From Mesostigma viride (taxonomy: Eukaryota; Streptophyta; Mesostigmatophyceae; Mesostigmatales; Mesostigmataceae), in contig RPFO01000156.1 in NCBI GenBank assembly GCA_009746045.1, forward strand, positions 2,547,588-2,611,587: a stretch of DNA of 64,000 bases. The letters are read 5' to 3'. Each line of letters begins with the position of its first letter. Position 1 is the first letter of the stretch. The notes beneath the pieces were generated by a model that was not told the DNA's origin, ran no database searches, and worked only from the letters and a program-made list of their open reading frames with translations. The translations under genes and the position numbers were made by a program. This document shows, piece after piece, positions 38,201 through 50,115 of this stretch.

Positions 38201-41200
38201 ATGTGTCGCTTGTAAAGTGAGCAGATTTGCGTCATGCCGCTTTCACCAAAGTAAGACTTAAGTAATTGCATCACAGTGAGCCAACGTGGGAGAGTTGGTC
38301 ACACTTATGAACAGAGCGGAACTTCATCGCGTTTTCTGTGAAATGAGCGGATTTTCACCATGCCAGTGTGTATGAAAGCCTATCAATTGTGAAAGTCTAT
38401 CGGTGTTCGTGCAAAGCCATGCCCATGTGTGCAGTCATGCCTCAACCCTGAAGTGAGCCCAGCACTAGTGCGTGATGGCGCATTCAGCCCCACCTTGCGA
38501 TGATGACAGCATTTCGAATGGGCTAGCACATTTAACTAGGGGGCGGCGTGCCATGGGGGTCCATGCACCGGGACGGGGGGGGCCCTCGCTCGCCCACACC
38601 ACGCGTGTACGCGGGTGCGTGCGTCCCCCCGTCACCACTATGTGCATGGCCTTACATGGCACGTGTGCCCTCGGTGCGGTGAGCCTCTTGCTAATAATCT
38701 TCTCGCTGAGCAACGTGGGGATTCCGTTGCATCATGACGTTGATGATGACCCTCAAATGTTTGACATGGCTCTCGGTAAGCCGGTGCATCTTGCTAGAAA
38801 GTCGAAAGCAAGCGTCGTGGATGCAGCGTCACAAGTACGCAGATGTCGGCTTGGACCTCTCCCTTTTGTTCCCAATCGTTTGTCTTATGCTAGCAGACGT
38901 CTGCTTTGACCTTTTCCTTTGGTCCCAAGCGTTTGGCGAATACCAAGGAAACCCCCATTATGCTAGGTATTACGTCCAGCAGTTAACTTGCTAATCGCTT
39001 TGACAGCTTGCTTTCTTTCGACCTGTTCTTTGCTTTTGCCTCCACTTGATGCTCTGCCTATGTCCACAGGAGCGCATGCAGTGCGCCAAGGTGCTCCCCT
39101 GCGGCCACCTCTTCCACCTGCCCTGCCTGCGCTCATGGTACGCGCCACGCATGCCCTTGTCAACCATGGTCAGTCGGTCGGGCTTGCTCACCTGCCCTGC
39201 CTGTGCTGATTGGTACGCGCCACATCGCGTCCCCACGCATGCCTCTCGCTTGTGAGCACCCCGTGCATAGCCCTTCACAGGGTTCTACCACAGTCGCTTG
39301 GCTGCACAGTTTCTTGTCATTCATTTCCGTCCGTTGGCGGCTCTTCTGTCACACAACCCACCCATCCGGCCGTTCACTGAGCATCGTGCCATCGCTCCAT
39401 CCTACAATAACCACACACCCCATGCACCACACACCACCGACACCTCCACCCTCGTGCACACATCCATGTGGCAACCAGCGCAGGCTAGAAAACTGGAAGT
39501 CGGGCCATTATCACACATGCCCACTCCACCAGCCCCTGAATCGTCTGAGGCACAGAAACCCCAACTCAGTGCATCCTAATACTCCCATCTGTCCACATGT
39601 CCCACCCCACGCTTCACCCACGCTCCCACGGACCAACCCATCACCACCAGGCACCAGTCCACCACCATGGTATTTTTATCCACGACGGTGTTCTAACCGT
39701 CCCACCCCATTCACCCACACCTACCAGCCCATTCATTGATTCATTAGACTCCTGAGAAAACGGACACAGACTAGCTTGGTTCGACGAGTTAAGTCGTACC
39801 AATAGTCGTACTTCTAAGGTTGTTCGTGCACGTTTCGCCCCTACTGAAAACGCCCTGCTGCAGATGCCAGCACGACCGGAGGCACACCCCGACAAAGCTA
39901 GTCGTACCACCACTAACCTACCCCGACTTCTTTTCTGGTTTTCGCGAAAACAGTCGGGGTAGATTAGTCGTGGTACGACTAATTTCCCTAAAACGCGCCG
40001 CACCAGGAAATCAGCCGTGATAAATAGTCGTACTTGGCGGTCTTCACAAGGGGTCTATTGATTTGCATTCTCTTTTTGGCATCTATGTGCCTTGGGCATA
40101 AGTGCGTTTTTGGCATTTGTGTGTTTTGTGTGTTAAACTGCGTGCCCACCCCACCCCGCAGGCTCGAGCAGAGCCGCGCGAACAACTACACCTGCCCCAC
40201 CTGCCGCTGCTCCCTGCTGGGGCCACCCGCAGGGAGCGGGCGTTCCCCCGCCGAGGGGGGGAGTGGGGGTGCAGGCGGCCGCCCGGCTAATGGCTACCAG
40301 CAGCCGCCACAGGGCGCCACGGCACCGCATGTGCAAGGGGATGCCGCGGGGGGGGCAGCAAACGCTCCGTTGCCTCCGGATGGCCCTGCGGCAGGGGTGG
40401 GGGGATCAAGGCCCATCGGAGGGCTGCAGTTTTGGCGGAGCGCGGGGGCGTTTGGGCTGGGGGCGCATGGCCCGCCAGGGATGTCGCCACATGGCGGCGG
40501 GTCCACTCCCTCGTAAGTCACACATAGCTATTAGTACTAGTAGCGCCTATTTAGAATAGAGGTAAGCGAGTTTGTAATGAACCTGTCATAGTAAGTAATT
40601 CTTTTAAGTACCGCTAATGCAACGTCACAGAAATTTTGAAGAAATCGATGCTAATGAAAAAGTGAGCACGTTTGTTGTTATTGTTATACCCACGTTGTGC
40701 CTATGTTGCTGTCGTGTCTACGTACATCTTGGGTTTTTCCGTTACGCTCGTGATATGACCCACGCGCTGAATATATATGTATATAGCATTCATGACCCAC
40801 GATTACGTGGGCGTGGTGGAATTGGGGGGGGATGCGCTTGTAGTGGGGCAGAAAATAGGTGGAATGAATTCATTGGTCACGCAGTCCCATTGGGGATCCG
40901 CTGAGCATTCACCCTTTGGATGATGGTGTAGGCGACCTGGAAGAGGTGGACTAGGTGGAAGACTTTTGGGCATCATTTAGGGGATCGTTATAGGTTGGCC
41001 CAGTTGGTGGGCAGTAGTGGAGCAAGCGATACCATCCATTCGTGGTCTGATGGTCATTATTATGACCCCCTCTTCAACCTCGTTTGCCTTCATTAATCGA
41101 AATCGATTTTTCATTCCCTGTTTTCTTCTTGTTACCTTTGGCCTGCCCTGTACCACTTGTCGGCACAGGCCGACGCAGCGGGTCAGCAGCCCCATCTACT

Positions 41201-42698
41201 GGGTTCCCAACCAGGGGGCCGGCCCATTTGGGAGCCCCTTCATGGCACCCCCTGTGCAGTGGCCACAGCAGCCGCCACAACGGCTCGCCGACGGTGCTGG
41301 CGCCGCCACCCCCGGGGGGCCCACCCCCACCACCAGCATGTTCTCTTTCGCGGGCCTTCCCCTGGGACGATTTCTCTGGTTCCAAGGAGGTCCCCCCCAG
41401 CCCTCGGCACCCTACCCCACGAATGGGGGCACACCGGGGGGGTCATGGGGGGCGGGATCTGGTACGGCCACCCCCGCCACCGCCCCTAGTGGCCAGGCAT
41501 CCTCCGATGGCCCCGGGGGGATGGGGGACAACGCGGGCAGCACACATGGCCTGTTTGCAGCTGGCCCAGGTGATGGTCCGGGCCGGCCAGTCTCTGTCCC
41601 CCACATGTCAGCATCAGGGCACATGGCCGCATCATCGGGGCACGCACCCTCCTCTTCCTCCTCCTTGCACTCCCTCTCTCCTTCCCTGTCATCGTTGGCA
41701 CCATCGGGCCGACCCGCTTCCGCGCCGGCGTCGATACCTGCCCCCGGGCCATCGGCGGTGGCACCGCTGGCGTCCGGCACGCAGGACCTGCGTCAGCGGC
41801 ACCCGTTCTTCCCCTCCATGGTGGCGCGGGTCAAGGATATGCTGCCGTACGTGGAGGAGCACCGGATCGTGGTGGTGAGTGGCTGGGAAGAACGTAAAAA
41901 GGGGAGGGGGCAAAGGGGCAGCGTGATAAGGTGGTTGACAGCCAGGCCTGTATTCCTTGTCTCATCTGCTATTTCCTGTCCACCAGTAGTGAGACCAGGC
42001 CTGTATTCCTTGTCTCATTTGCTATTCCTTGTCCACCAGGATTGAGACCAGGCCTGTATTCCTTGTCTCATTTGCTATTCCCTGTCGCTGCACTGCCCGG
42101 CTGGAATGTGGATTCCCTTCATCTCGGTCTTGTTTTTTCTTAGGCATCATCTGTGCAAGCTCCTGGTAATTTGCGTGGTTTACCTAAAATTGTTGCTACA
42201 GTGACTAGCAGCACTCACCATCTGCCGTTTTCTCTTCCTTGTTGCCGCTCCACCGTGTGGGAAATCCTGTTTGTGTTTGCACGGAGCAGTCATGAGTCGC
42301 ATGGATAGGGAATGACTCGGTGAATCGCTTCCCTTTGGTGGTTCATGAGGATAGGGAATGACTCGGTGAATCGCTTCCCTTTGGTGGTTCATGAGGATAG
42401 GGAATGACTCGGTGAATCGCTTCCCTTTGGTGGTTCATGAGGATAGGGAATGACTCGGTGAATCGCTTCCCTTTGGTGGTTCGGCTTCCCTTTGGTGGTT
42501 GTACTGATGGTTCTGTTGGTGGTTGATGGTGTCATCCTCGGTCAGCTTTCCCTTGGTGTTTGTATTGCACTGATGGTCTCCCTTTGAACCGTGTTGCACC
42601 GATGGCTTCCCCTGTGTGGCGTACAGGAGCTGATGCGCTCCCCATCGGTCGAGTCAGCTGTGAATGCGTTGCTGGATCAAGACATGGGAGGTAGCTAA
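32205..42698 (+). CDS. AMFR: AMFR/gp78-like ER membrane RING-H2 + CUE E3 ubiquitin ligase
   Basis: Eleven exons join in phase: 32205-32354, 32770-32847, 33796-33882, 34463-34584, 35440-35536, 35936-36976, 37804-37941, 39070-39137, 40162-40512, 41169-41874, 42627-42698 (969 residues). The multi-pass N-terminus includes FSLMGLLLGLSVLFFLG, VEFYLVDVIVWVSC and YSWLLLLLYEAAIVWL. FFGKLSADESRKLRERVVNF parallels the conserved cytosolic loop of gp78. The RING is C567-x2-C570, C582-x-H584-x2-H587-x2-C590, C605-x2-C608, with LPCGHLFHLPCLRSWLEQ. A CUE domain near 918-965 has MVARVKDMLPYV and SVESAVNALL. RING plus CUE order identifies gp78 rather than HRD1, which lacks CUE. Its role would be ER-associated degradation. 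Exon 6 contains an open, Ser/Pro/Ala-rich insert of about 280 residues between membrane segments that animal gp78 lacks. A Gly/Pro-rich linker separates RING and CUE. Confidence 0.92.
33490..33770. repeat. (CAC)n array just upstream of AMFR exon 3
   Basis: About 270 bp of CAC/CCG repeat ending 26 bp before the CAG acceptor at 33795. Poly-His/Pro/Thr frames here are artefacts. Confidence 0.98.
34030..34085 (+). repeat. Partial copy of AMFR exon 3 donor edge
   Basis: GTCCTGCTTCTGCGTGCTGG plus ACTTGTTTATGGCAAG repeats the exon 3 end GTCCTGCTTCTCCGTGCTGG with several changes. Confidence 0.8.
34342..34362 (+). repeat. Copy of AMFR exon 4 acceptor edge
   Basis: CAGATATTCGCGGCGCGAGC is repeated as CAGATATTCGCGGCACTGGC at the real acceptor (34460). 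Confidence 0.85.
36940..37440 (+). repeat. Tandem copies of AMFR exon 6 donor edge
   Basis: The real edge codes IIDLVMFLHIR before GTGAGT. Similar segments follow near 37059-37103, 37158-37200 and 37325-37370, each with exon-like text and a GT donor, and a weaker one near 37408. Confidence 0.9.
37445..37605. repeat. ~56-bp tandem repeat, 3 copies
   Basis: Units of ATCATGGACCTGATGGGGTG plus ACTATCTTAGGGACATAGG in AMFR intron 6, growing out of the last exon-like copy. Confidence 0.85.
37965..37993 (+). repeat. Copy of AMFR exon 7 donor edge (RING start)
   Basis: GCTGCGCCCTCTGCAAGGTG repeats the exon end coding DDCAICK and its donor GTGGGC after 36 bp. Confidence 0.85.
39180..39243 (+). repeat. 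Copy of AMFR exon 8 donor edge (RING middle)
   Basis: CTGCCCTGCCTGNGCT followed by GGTACGCGCCAC recurs about 70 bp inside the intron, again including the donor and the ACGCATGCC phrase. Confidence 0.85.
41935..42090. repeat. ~48-bp tandem repeat, 3 copies
   Basis: Units around GGCCTGTATTCCTTGTCTCA in the last AMFR intron. Confidence 0.85.
42290..42500. repeat. 46-bp tandem repeat, ~4 copies
   Basis: Units of AGGATAGGGAATGACTCGGT plus GAATCGCTTCCCTTTGGTGG, same intron. Confidence 0.9.
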
Positions 42699-45040
42699 CT
42701 AGTGTGTAGTGTGCAGGGCGACTAAAACACTTAGTGCTGTTGGCAACTGTGGTGCCCACTCACTTGGCATCGTTGAGTGGCTGTGGTCCCCACTCATGCA
42801 ACAGCTACGTGCAAGGGTGGCACGTGGCATTGGTACCTAGCTGCCGTGATGATGTCAGTGTGTGGTTGCATACTTCTGCATTCCATGAGGGTGACCTTGA
42901 CCCCGACCACAATGGTGCCGCCGGTCCAGGTCCGCTTCCTGTGGGGCAGATAGAAGCCAATGGTGCTGGCTACTGGCATTCCATGCTGCATCAGTGGTAG
43001 AAACCAATGATGCATGGATACAGGCCTTGGAAGGGTGCTGGCGTCTCCGCTCCATGCTGCATCTGTGGTAGAAACCAATGATCTTACAAGCAACGTTTAT
43101 TAGTCTGGCAGCAGCCATGAGCCTGGGTACTGCCAACCTTTGTCATTCATGAAAAGATGTTGGCCAGCACATGCCTGTCAAGTGCTAGATAGGTAAGCAC
43201 AGCAATCGCCGCGCTCCTCTGTGAGGGGTTGGTGGCACTCCAACTTTCAAATTTTGGCCAGTTGTATATAGCATTGTATGCCATAACACTTGCTGCCCAA
43301 TGCTGCAATTCATTCATTTATTGATTCATTCACACGCCTCCATTGGGAGAGTCTCGGGGTGTCAACTTTTGAGTAGGTACCTTTCATCCCTGTGTCGGAT
43401 GCACAGCAAGAAGGGTGGGATCGACCCCCCCCTTTTCTCGTTGCCTTGAAAGGCAGGTCACAGGTTCAATTAAACTGCTCACTGGGAGAGTCTAGCAACA
43501 AGAGGTATAGGGTGCCAGCTAGCGCGATCTCTGATCGATCACTAGCTGTGCATGCCTTGATCAGGCCACAGCTGGGGGACTCTCTCCGCATCATGTTGCA
43601 GGCCCACCCGCGTGCATTCACATATACGTCTGGTTGTCTCCTTGATACGTGTCCAATTATTAGAAGTACTTAGCATGCAAAAACATAACGGATCTTGCAG
43701 TGCGTAATTAAGGCCGCCCCATGCATGGTCCAGAGCTAGGCCACGTACAGATAGGCTTTGATCGAACTCCCTTTAGACGCAACGGTTTGGGAGAATATTC
43801 AGGCCTCTCCCGGAGCCTGAGGGGTTTTAGCCCTGGGCAAAACATGCACCGGCCCATTTCATGATGTTACAACAGATGTACTGGTGACCTAATATGTCCG
43901 GAGCTCTCTTGAATCAATCGTAGTTTGTACATATTTCATACATATTGCGCTGGTTGTCTCCTTGATATTTCAGTTCTTATCATTGGTTGTATGTCACTGG
44001 GCCGTAGATGACACTTGCAGGTGCATTGCATGCAAGTGCCTAGTAAGCAAAGGATTTGCAAGTGCTTGGCCATCTACCAAGTTAAACCAAGCAGCAACGG
44101 CCCAAGAATCAGTGAGCACGCCCCTGTGACAACAGGAGTACTTAGAACCAGTGGCTGCACATGCCCCGGACAGCCCAGATATAGGCCTCCCTATGGATGG
44201 ACAGGTGGGAACACCGTGATATGTACATAACATCCGCTTTTATAGCTTCTATGCCCTCTTCAAAGCGTTCTGGAAACGGATGGCTGAGATAAGCCCCAGC
44301 AGTACCTGGGAAGAATCCGTCAACAGCATAACAGGACAAATGCAAATCCGCATGGCTTGGGGGTCATTTCACAAAAAAGAGGGGCTGTCCACAAACATGG
44401 GGAATATCATATACTGCCCACGCACGTACCTTCAGCAAGTAGAACAACCAAAATCTTTTTGCTATGTATCAGTCATCATTCATATCAGCCAAGAACTCAC
44501 AGTGTCACTGCACCTTCTCATATCTTTGTACCCACCAACTTTGTGTACGCCGATCGCTGCTGCCGAGTACTGCCATTGCATGCCACCTCAGCCCAGCAAC
44601 TTGCTGTTCAGCTGATTTTCACAAATGATACTACTCCCAAGCAGAAGGAAGACCCCAAGCCAAGCCAGCACATGCGTCACTTACAACAATCACGCTGCAC
44701 AGCCCAGGAATGACAGGAACGTGCATGCCGGAACTAGCACCAAATCCAGCCTCTATGGTCTTGTTTTGTCCCAGCCAGCGCCATCACACCCTACCTTGCT
44801 TGGTTACAATTATCGGCACCACACCCTAGCCTGCTTGGTTACAGTTAGGGTCGCTACACCCTAGCCTGCGTGGTTACGTCAAGCATTGCTTCGCACTGCT
44901 TTGCTGTTTCTTGCTTGGCTACATCTAGCACCTCTACACCTTGGTATGTTATTTTCAGCATCGCTACACACTGGCTTGCTTGGTTAGTTGCTGCTTGGGT
45001 ACACCCCAGCTTGGTTAGGTCTAGTGGGGTTGCCACGCAC
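42699..45040. other. Convergent spacer AMFR / TMEM216 (should contain the last TMEM216 exon)
   Basis: This contains a minus-oriented 3' retroelement copy at about 43300-43870 and degenerate GC-poor repeats at 44780-45040. The final ~10 codons of TMEM216 should lie here. One possible acceptor and short frame is 44283 downward (Pro-Ser-Val-Ser-Arg-Thr-Leu-stop), but nothing confirms it. Confidence 0.4.
43300..43870 (-). mobile_element. 3' end copy of the D-type family (AMFR/TMEM216 spacer)
   Basis: A (TTCA/TTTA)n tail is followed by CGCCTCCATTGGGAGAGTC and further inside by GCCCCATGCATGGTCCAGAG and GGCCTCTCCCGGAGCCTGAGG, shared with 13.4 kb. Strongly diverged; no ORF. Confidence 0.6.
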
Positions 45041-47066
45041 CTGCAGCGCTGTGAAACCGAGTGCCACCGCGTTGAGGAACTGTTCGAGCTTGAGGCTGTA
45101 GGTAGATAGGGGTTATCGATGAGGGGGGAAGGCATAAAGAGGGGATAAGGGATAGGGGGCAGGTTTTGAGGGGGGAAAGTGCGACCATTAGTAGGTGAGA
45201 GTGGAGGGGAGGAAAGATTATGCAGGGAGAGATTCCCATGCAGACAAATGTGGATGAGTGGGAGTGAATATGAGGTGTGGTGTAAAAAGAAACATGCATG
45301 TCGACGTGCAGGATCAGGAGTAATACCGTGCAGCGATATACACAGCGACGCACATGTACGTCTGGAAGAGCAGGTAGAAAATGTGGAGCGCGATGACAGG
45401 GGCCGACAGCAGGAAGCACCACACGATGGGGCCGCTCTGCTCCGTCTTGTTGCCCTTAGATCCTGCAGGGTTGGGGCCAGGAGCAGGCCGTGCAATGTGG
45501 TGGCCATGCGACAAACCAAAAGAGGATATGGCATCGTATCATTCCGCTCAGTGCGGGCGTGAAGAAGGCAAGTGAATGATGCGACGTTCGCGCGTGAGTT
45601 CCCAACAGCCCTGTGCTTTTTTTTTTTCGCCCCCCCACCCCCCCCCTGGTAACAAGAACGATATTAAATACTATTTTAATAGCTCCTGTTTTCTAGCTTC
45701 TTACATTATATCACAATCTTCTTTCAGTAATGGATAATATCATAGCAAAGGTACTGTTCCGGAGACCACACATTCTATGAAAAAGACCTGAGCGCCGTCG
45801 GCGGAGGCTACGATACGAGACAGCTGACACGGGGGACCTGGATGCATCCAGCGAAGGCATGGCTGTAATTGGGGCAGCCTTACTGCATCCGCTATGCTTT
45901 TGCTACTGCTGTTGTAGTGCACCCACAGTTGGGCCTGCACCCTGACGCAGAGAGAGTCCTCTGTGGCCTGCCCACTTGAGGCAGTACGGGAGAAGCTAGG
46001 GCGCCCCCCCTGTTTCTCGTTGTTTGTAGGGGCTGATGGCTCCTTTATTGGTACGCAGCCACTCATGCATGAAATCAGTTGATGACATACCTGGAAAGAT
46101 GCACTGTACCGTGTAGGCAAAGCGCCACCGATGCAAGCCACACATGGATGGCCATGGGCGGGCAAGGGAAGTAGCCATCTAAGATGACCACGCACCCAAA
46201 GATAAATAAATTAAGACTACCAAATAACTCATAATGATAAAGAGAACTATGAGATGGCATCCGCTCACTAGAGGCAATTCATGGCGCCTCACCGAGGAAT
46301 ACAAAGACGCCACAGCTACAATAGACGAGGCATGGTAATTACGGCTATCACGTGAGAAATGACTGACAGTGATTGCAGACGTTTCTGGACTGAGAACACG
46401 CAATGCCCGATGAATAACAGGCATTTCTCGAGGAATTGACGACATTACAGGCATTCTCTGACGAATTACACGCAACTCGGCGCTTGGGAATCCCAAGGGC
46501 TGCTTCCAGGGTGATGGAAGACGCGTGCTCCTGGCTACCCAAACATAGAGGCCTAGTAGCAGCTGCCAGCTGCCATGAGCCAGACCCCGAGAAGCCCCAA
46601 GTGTACTGGCGGGGCGGGGACCTTTATGTCAACAAGAAACTGTGGAGCCCCCCCCCGGGCTCCCCTGGGATAGAGCACTCAAGTTAGCTGTCTACCTGGG
46701 GGCAATCGATTATGGGATATCTTAGACAGCACTTGAAATGATATTATGATGATTATTAGCGCCCAGCGTTTTAGTACCTTCAATTAGCTCTGGCACCTTG
46801 TGGCCATCGGCTTGCGCCTTAGCCGACGTCTTGAGCCCACCTCACCTTTGTAGCATAAGCTATGCGTCAGCCTACCTATGGTATTGCTCTGGTTGTATTG
46901 CACCCACAGTGTTGCGCCCCGGCACCCTGCAGTGGAGAGAGCGCTCCGTGGCCTGCCCACTTGCGGCAGTGAGAAAAGCTAGGGCGCCCTCCCTCCTTCT
47001 CGTTGTGAATGTAGGGTTGAAGGTTCCTCTACTCTGTATTGGCACCCACGTGACGCAGTCACGTGC

Positions 47067-47158
<92 letters not shown>

Positions 47159-49030
47159 GAGCCAGGCGTGCTAACAGCCAGCCACTCACCCAAGAACAGC
47201 CTCACGGGCTCCACCAGCAGGTACAGCCACAGGAAGATGAACTCCATCGCGAAACTCTTGTCGGGGTACGGCAGCTGGCGGCCTGACGAGCAAGGGGGAG
47301 GGGGGATGCAAAAGATGGCGAGCAAGGGGGGGGGGGGGGGCAAAGATGGCGACCGGTCAAGATGTCGAGATGGGCGATAGCTGGGGGCGACCATCAGAAT
47401 CAACATGACAAGAATATAATCAGGTGGTGCTTGGAACTTGACAGCAGCTTAGGCAAACAACCAGAGCGCCTATGGCATGATGGTCCAAACACAGTACGCG
47501 GAAAATGCGATAAGAATGCAAATGCAGAGCTGGCATACTGGTATGGGATTATTTGCCATGATCACAGACCCCTCCCACTTGGCATATGAGGCCCTCATAT
47601 ACCCTACTAGAATATCATATACCCATTCGCAGCAGGAGAGCAGAGCTATATGATACAAAATAAGGTAATACCACTACACATAATTAACTATAGTATACAC
47701 ACTAAAGCAATGCTACTAGTACGACTTTACTGGAACGTCTCCGTCATCGTCACGTAAGCTTCATGGGGAACTAGAACCACCTATCCTTAACAGTGCCGGT
47801 AACACTCTTTCGAAACTCAGCTTTAACCCCTCAAGCCTATTGGGGCCATCTAGCTCTGCCACCCAAGCTATCCATGCAGGGGTAAGTTGTCGAGGCAAGC
47901 AGCAAATAGTAAACTAAATGCTGCCAAGCGCAGGGGTAAGTAATTAATCAATAACACCTAGACTGCGGCACGTGAGCATAATCCTCAATGACTCGGGTAA
48001 GACAGAGAGCTTTAGCTAAGGATCTGATCAGCCACGGGTATTCCTTTCTGTGAATGGGAAGGGAGGTCCTTTGTTTCGCTTTGAGCAGGATATAGAATGG
48101 CGTCTGAGTTTTTCTAGTCCTTGTTATTCATATGGCGAGTAGGGGTACCTGCGGATTAAGATATACAGTAACATATGAGATGGTCCTTGTCTAACCATCG
48201 ATATACCTGTTCGTTTCACAAGCAAGAGCACCGGTGGAGTAAGACATAGGATGATCCTTTTCTGGCCATCAACATACCTTTGCAGAACCCTTTAGTAAAG
48301 ATTGAAACTTCTAACGAATAAACAGAAATTCTCTTTTGCCTGTCTGTCCAGCCATCATGCACCTATTCATATAACAAGAAAAAACACATGTGGAGTGAAA
48401 CATAGGACGCTCTTTGTCTAGCCATCGACATACCTTTGCAGGTGAGGTTAAAGCCCTTTGGTTACACAAAGGCGTCTAAAGAAGATAACAGAAACGACTG
48501 TTCCTCTAGCCACCAATCTTTCCTCCGTAGAGCCTGCAGGCCTCGGCGCACCTTTGTAGATGAAGATGGCCAGCGTGAGGAACCACCAGAAGACATCATA
48601 CCAGCGCCCAAAATAGAACAGGATCTCCAGGGGCAGCGACGTCAACTGCGGCAGCCAGCACGCGGATGGCAAGGGCGTGCTAAAGTCAGTCTGCAAAACA
48701 CGGCAGTTGGAGCAACGCCGCTCCGCAAGACAACGCCTGTGACGTCAAGAGACAAAGTGACGAGGAAGATAGACAATAAAGGACTTTAGTAGCCTAAACA
48801 CGGGATAGGTAAATGGAGCATGGGATAGCGGAGCCGGTCACTTACCACTTGTTTAGGTGGCAGGGGCCCTCGTTGGGCAGCGGCGTCTCCTGTTAAAGGT
48901 GATTTCCACGAAAGGCCGGCAACAGTAACAAGCCCTGAGAAAACCAGCTCTGGCAGCAAGGACGGTAGCCTATTGGGGAATTGCACAGAATGCCGGCACG
49001 GGCACGACCCTTTTACTTACCGACCGGCAT
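45041..49030 (-). CDS. TMEM216: TMEM216, ciliary transition-zone tetraspan protein (last exon not found)
   Basis: Exons 49030-49021, 48889-48846, 48645-48552, 47282-47190, 45462-45354, 45095-45041 join in phase for 135 codons. The first exon is only 10 coding bases (ATG CCG GTC G) before a GTAAGT donor, and joining gives MPVGDAAAQRGPLPPKQVLT. Then SLPLEILFYFGRWYDVFWW, FIYKGRQLPYPDK, LVEPVRLFLGSKGNKTEQ and LLFQTYILKLEQFLNAV follow. These match TMEM216 blocks (PLEILFxxxGWY, IFxYKGxxLPYP, EVIRLFxGxKGN, LLLQTYxLRLE) in order. Family length is about 145, so roughly ten residues are missing. TMEM216 acts in the MKS/B9 transition-zone gate, so the organism builds cilia. Two retroelement copies lie in intron 4, one only 25 bp from the exon 4 donor. 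Confidence 0.88.
45900..46070 (+). mobile_element. Old fragment of the same retroelement 3' UTR, copy E
   Basis: The stretch GTGCACCCACAGTTGGGCC...GTGGCCTGCCCACTTGAGGCAGT...AGGGCGCCC is clearly related to the 3' UTR of copies A-C but diverged and without a tail. In TMEM216 intron 4, opposite to the gene. Confidence 0.6.
46584..47156 (+). mobile_element. 5'-truncated retroelement copy B with (TTA)n tail
   Basis: It starts within the ORF1 C-terminus (PEKPQVYWRGGDLYVNKKLW), continues through the shared 3' UTR and the CACGTGAC hairpin (47047-47065), and ends in about 90 bp of TTA repeat. The 9-bp direct repeat ATGAGCCAG at 46575-46583 and 47157-47165 flanks it, as expected of target-primed reverse transcription with 5' truncation. 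Located 25 bp from the TMEM216 exon 4 donor. Confidence 0.85.
47063..47156. repeat. (TTA)n tail of retroelement B
   Basis: About 31 units directly after the terminal hairpin of copy B. Confidence 0.97.
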
Positions 49031-50115
49031 CGTATGTCAATACTAGGTGCTCTCAATACTTGCACGCCATGGTCAACCGGGTAAATCGAGGCTGCCACAG
49101 CTGACTCCGGTACCTGCGAATGCCCGGAAATACCTATCTATCCTTGGAGAATATGTTCACTAATCTGTAGCTAAAGAGTGGCCCTAGGATGATTACTGGC
49201 TCCGTTTGTCATATCGCAACCACGGCATCCTCGAAGGCAAGTAGGCAATTACGCAATTCAGCTGCTGCCCTGGCGTGCAGGCAACCCTCAAGCCAGGAAC
49301 CAGCAAGTAAGTTCTTTACAGAGAATGCTGGGGGTTTTCTTAGACGCTGGAAGTGACACCGAGCCAAAAGCACAAAATTCCCGAGCAAATGGGTTCTAAC
49401 AACGTAGTCCCCTACCCGTTCAGCAAGTGGAACCACAGGCACAGCAAAACACACTCTTGCCAATCCGGCAATAATAAATTCCAGTGCAGCGATCACTCGC
49501 ACGGAACAAAAGGAACGTAAAAGCTCGCGTAAAGACAATTTGGCGCAGAAAACCGTGCCCAATTTTCCCGCATCTACTAGTACGTACAAGCGTACACGCC
49601 TGGTCTTTGAACGTGCGTACGAAGCGTATCTTACATAACGGTTACAGTAGAAGCGCGGCCTGTGCCAGGCTGGCTGGCTGCTGGCTTTTTTGCCAGTAAG
49701 GCGGTAGCCTTAAGCCGAAGGCCTCCCTAATAAATCCTCCCTAATCAAAATGGTCACGACCCCTCGATGAAGCTTAGATAGGAAACTTTGTCGTAGTTAC
49801 AGTTTGTGGTTTGCCGTTTGACGAACAGTCGAGCGGACTCTCCGCAGTCTGGCCCGACTGGCCGGATGGTTTCCTGAATCCACAAAGATTCCATTCCAGC
49901 GTGGTTGTTGGCTACAGACTGCTGCAGAGAGAATGCTGACCAAATAACTGGACTTAACGCGCCCTACGAAAGCTATGGCTTTTGTGCAAGTGCACTTCGA
50001 TGCATGATCCCAACTCCCGCTCCGTGGCAATAAGGGCAGCTGCTGATTAATTTATTTTCAAGTTTTCTTTTCTGGGGGTGTTAGGACATATCGACTCCCG
50101 ACTGGACTGCACAAA
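49031..50115. other. Divergent intergenic region TMEM216 / HACD
   Basis: A 1.1-kb spacer between two head-to-head genes; presumed promoters of both. No repeats, RNA genes or convincing coding frames seen. Confidence 0.55.

Noticed and set aside
32205..42698. HRD1/synoviolin identity for the RING ligase
   Set aside because: The membrane region and C-x-H RING could fit, but the CUE domain and the FFGKL..LRERVVNF loop match gp78/AMFR. HRD1 lacks CUE.
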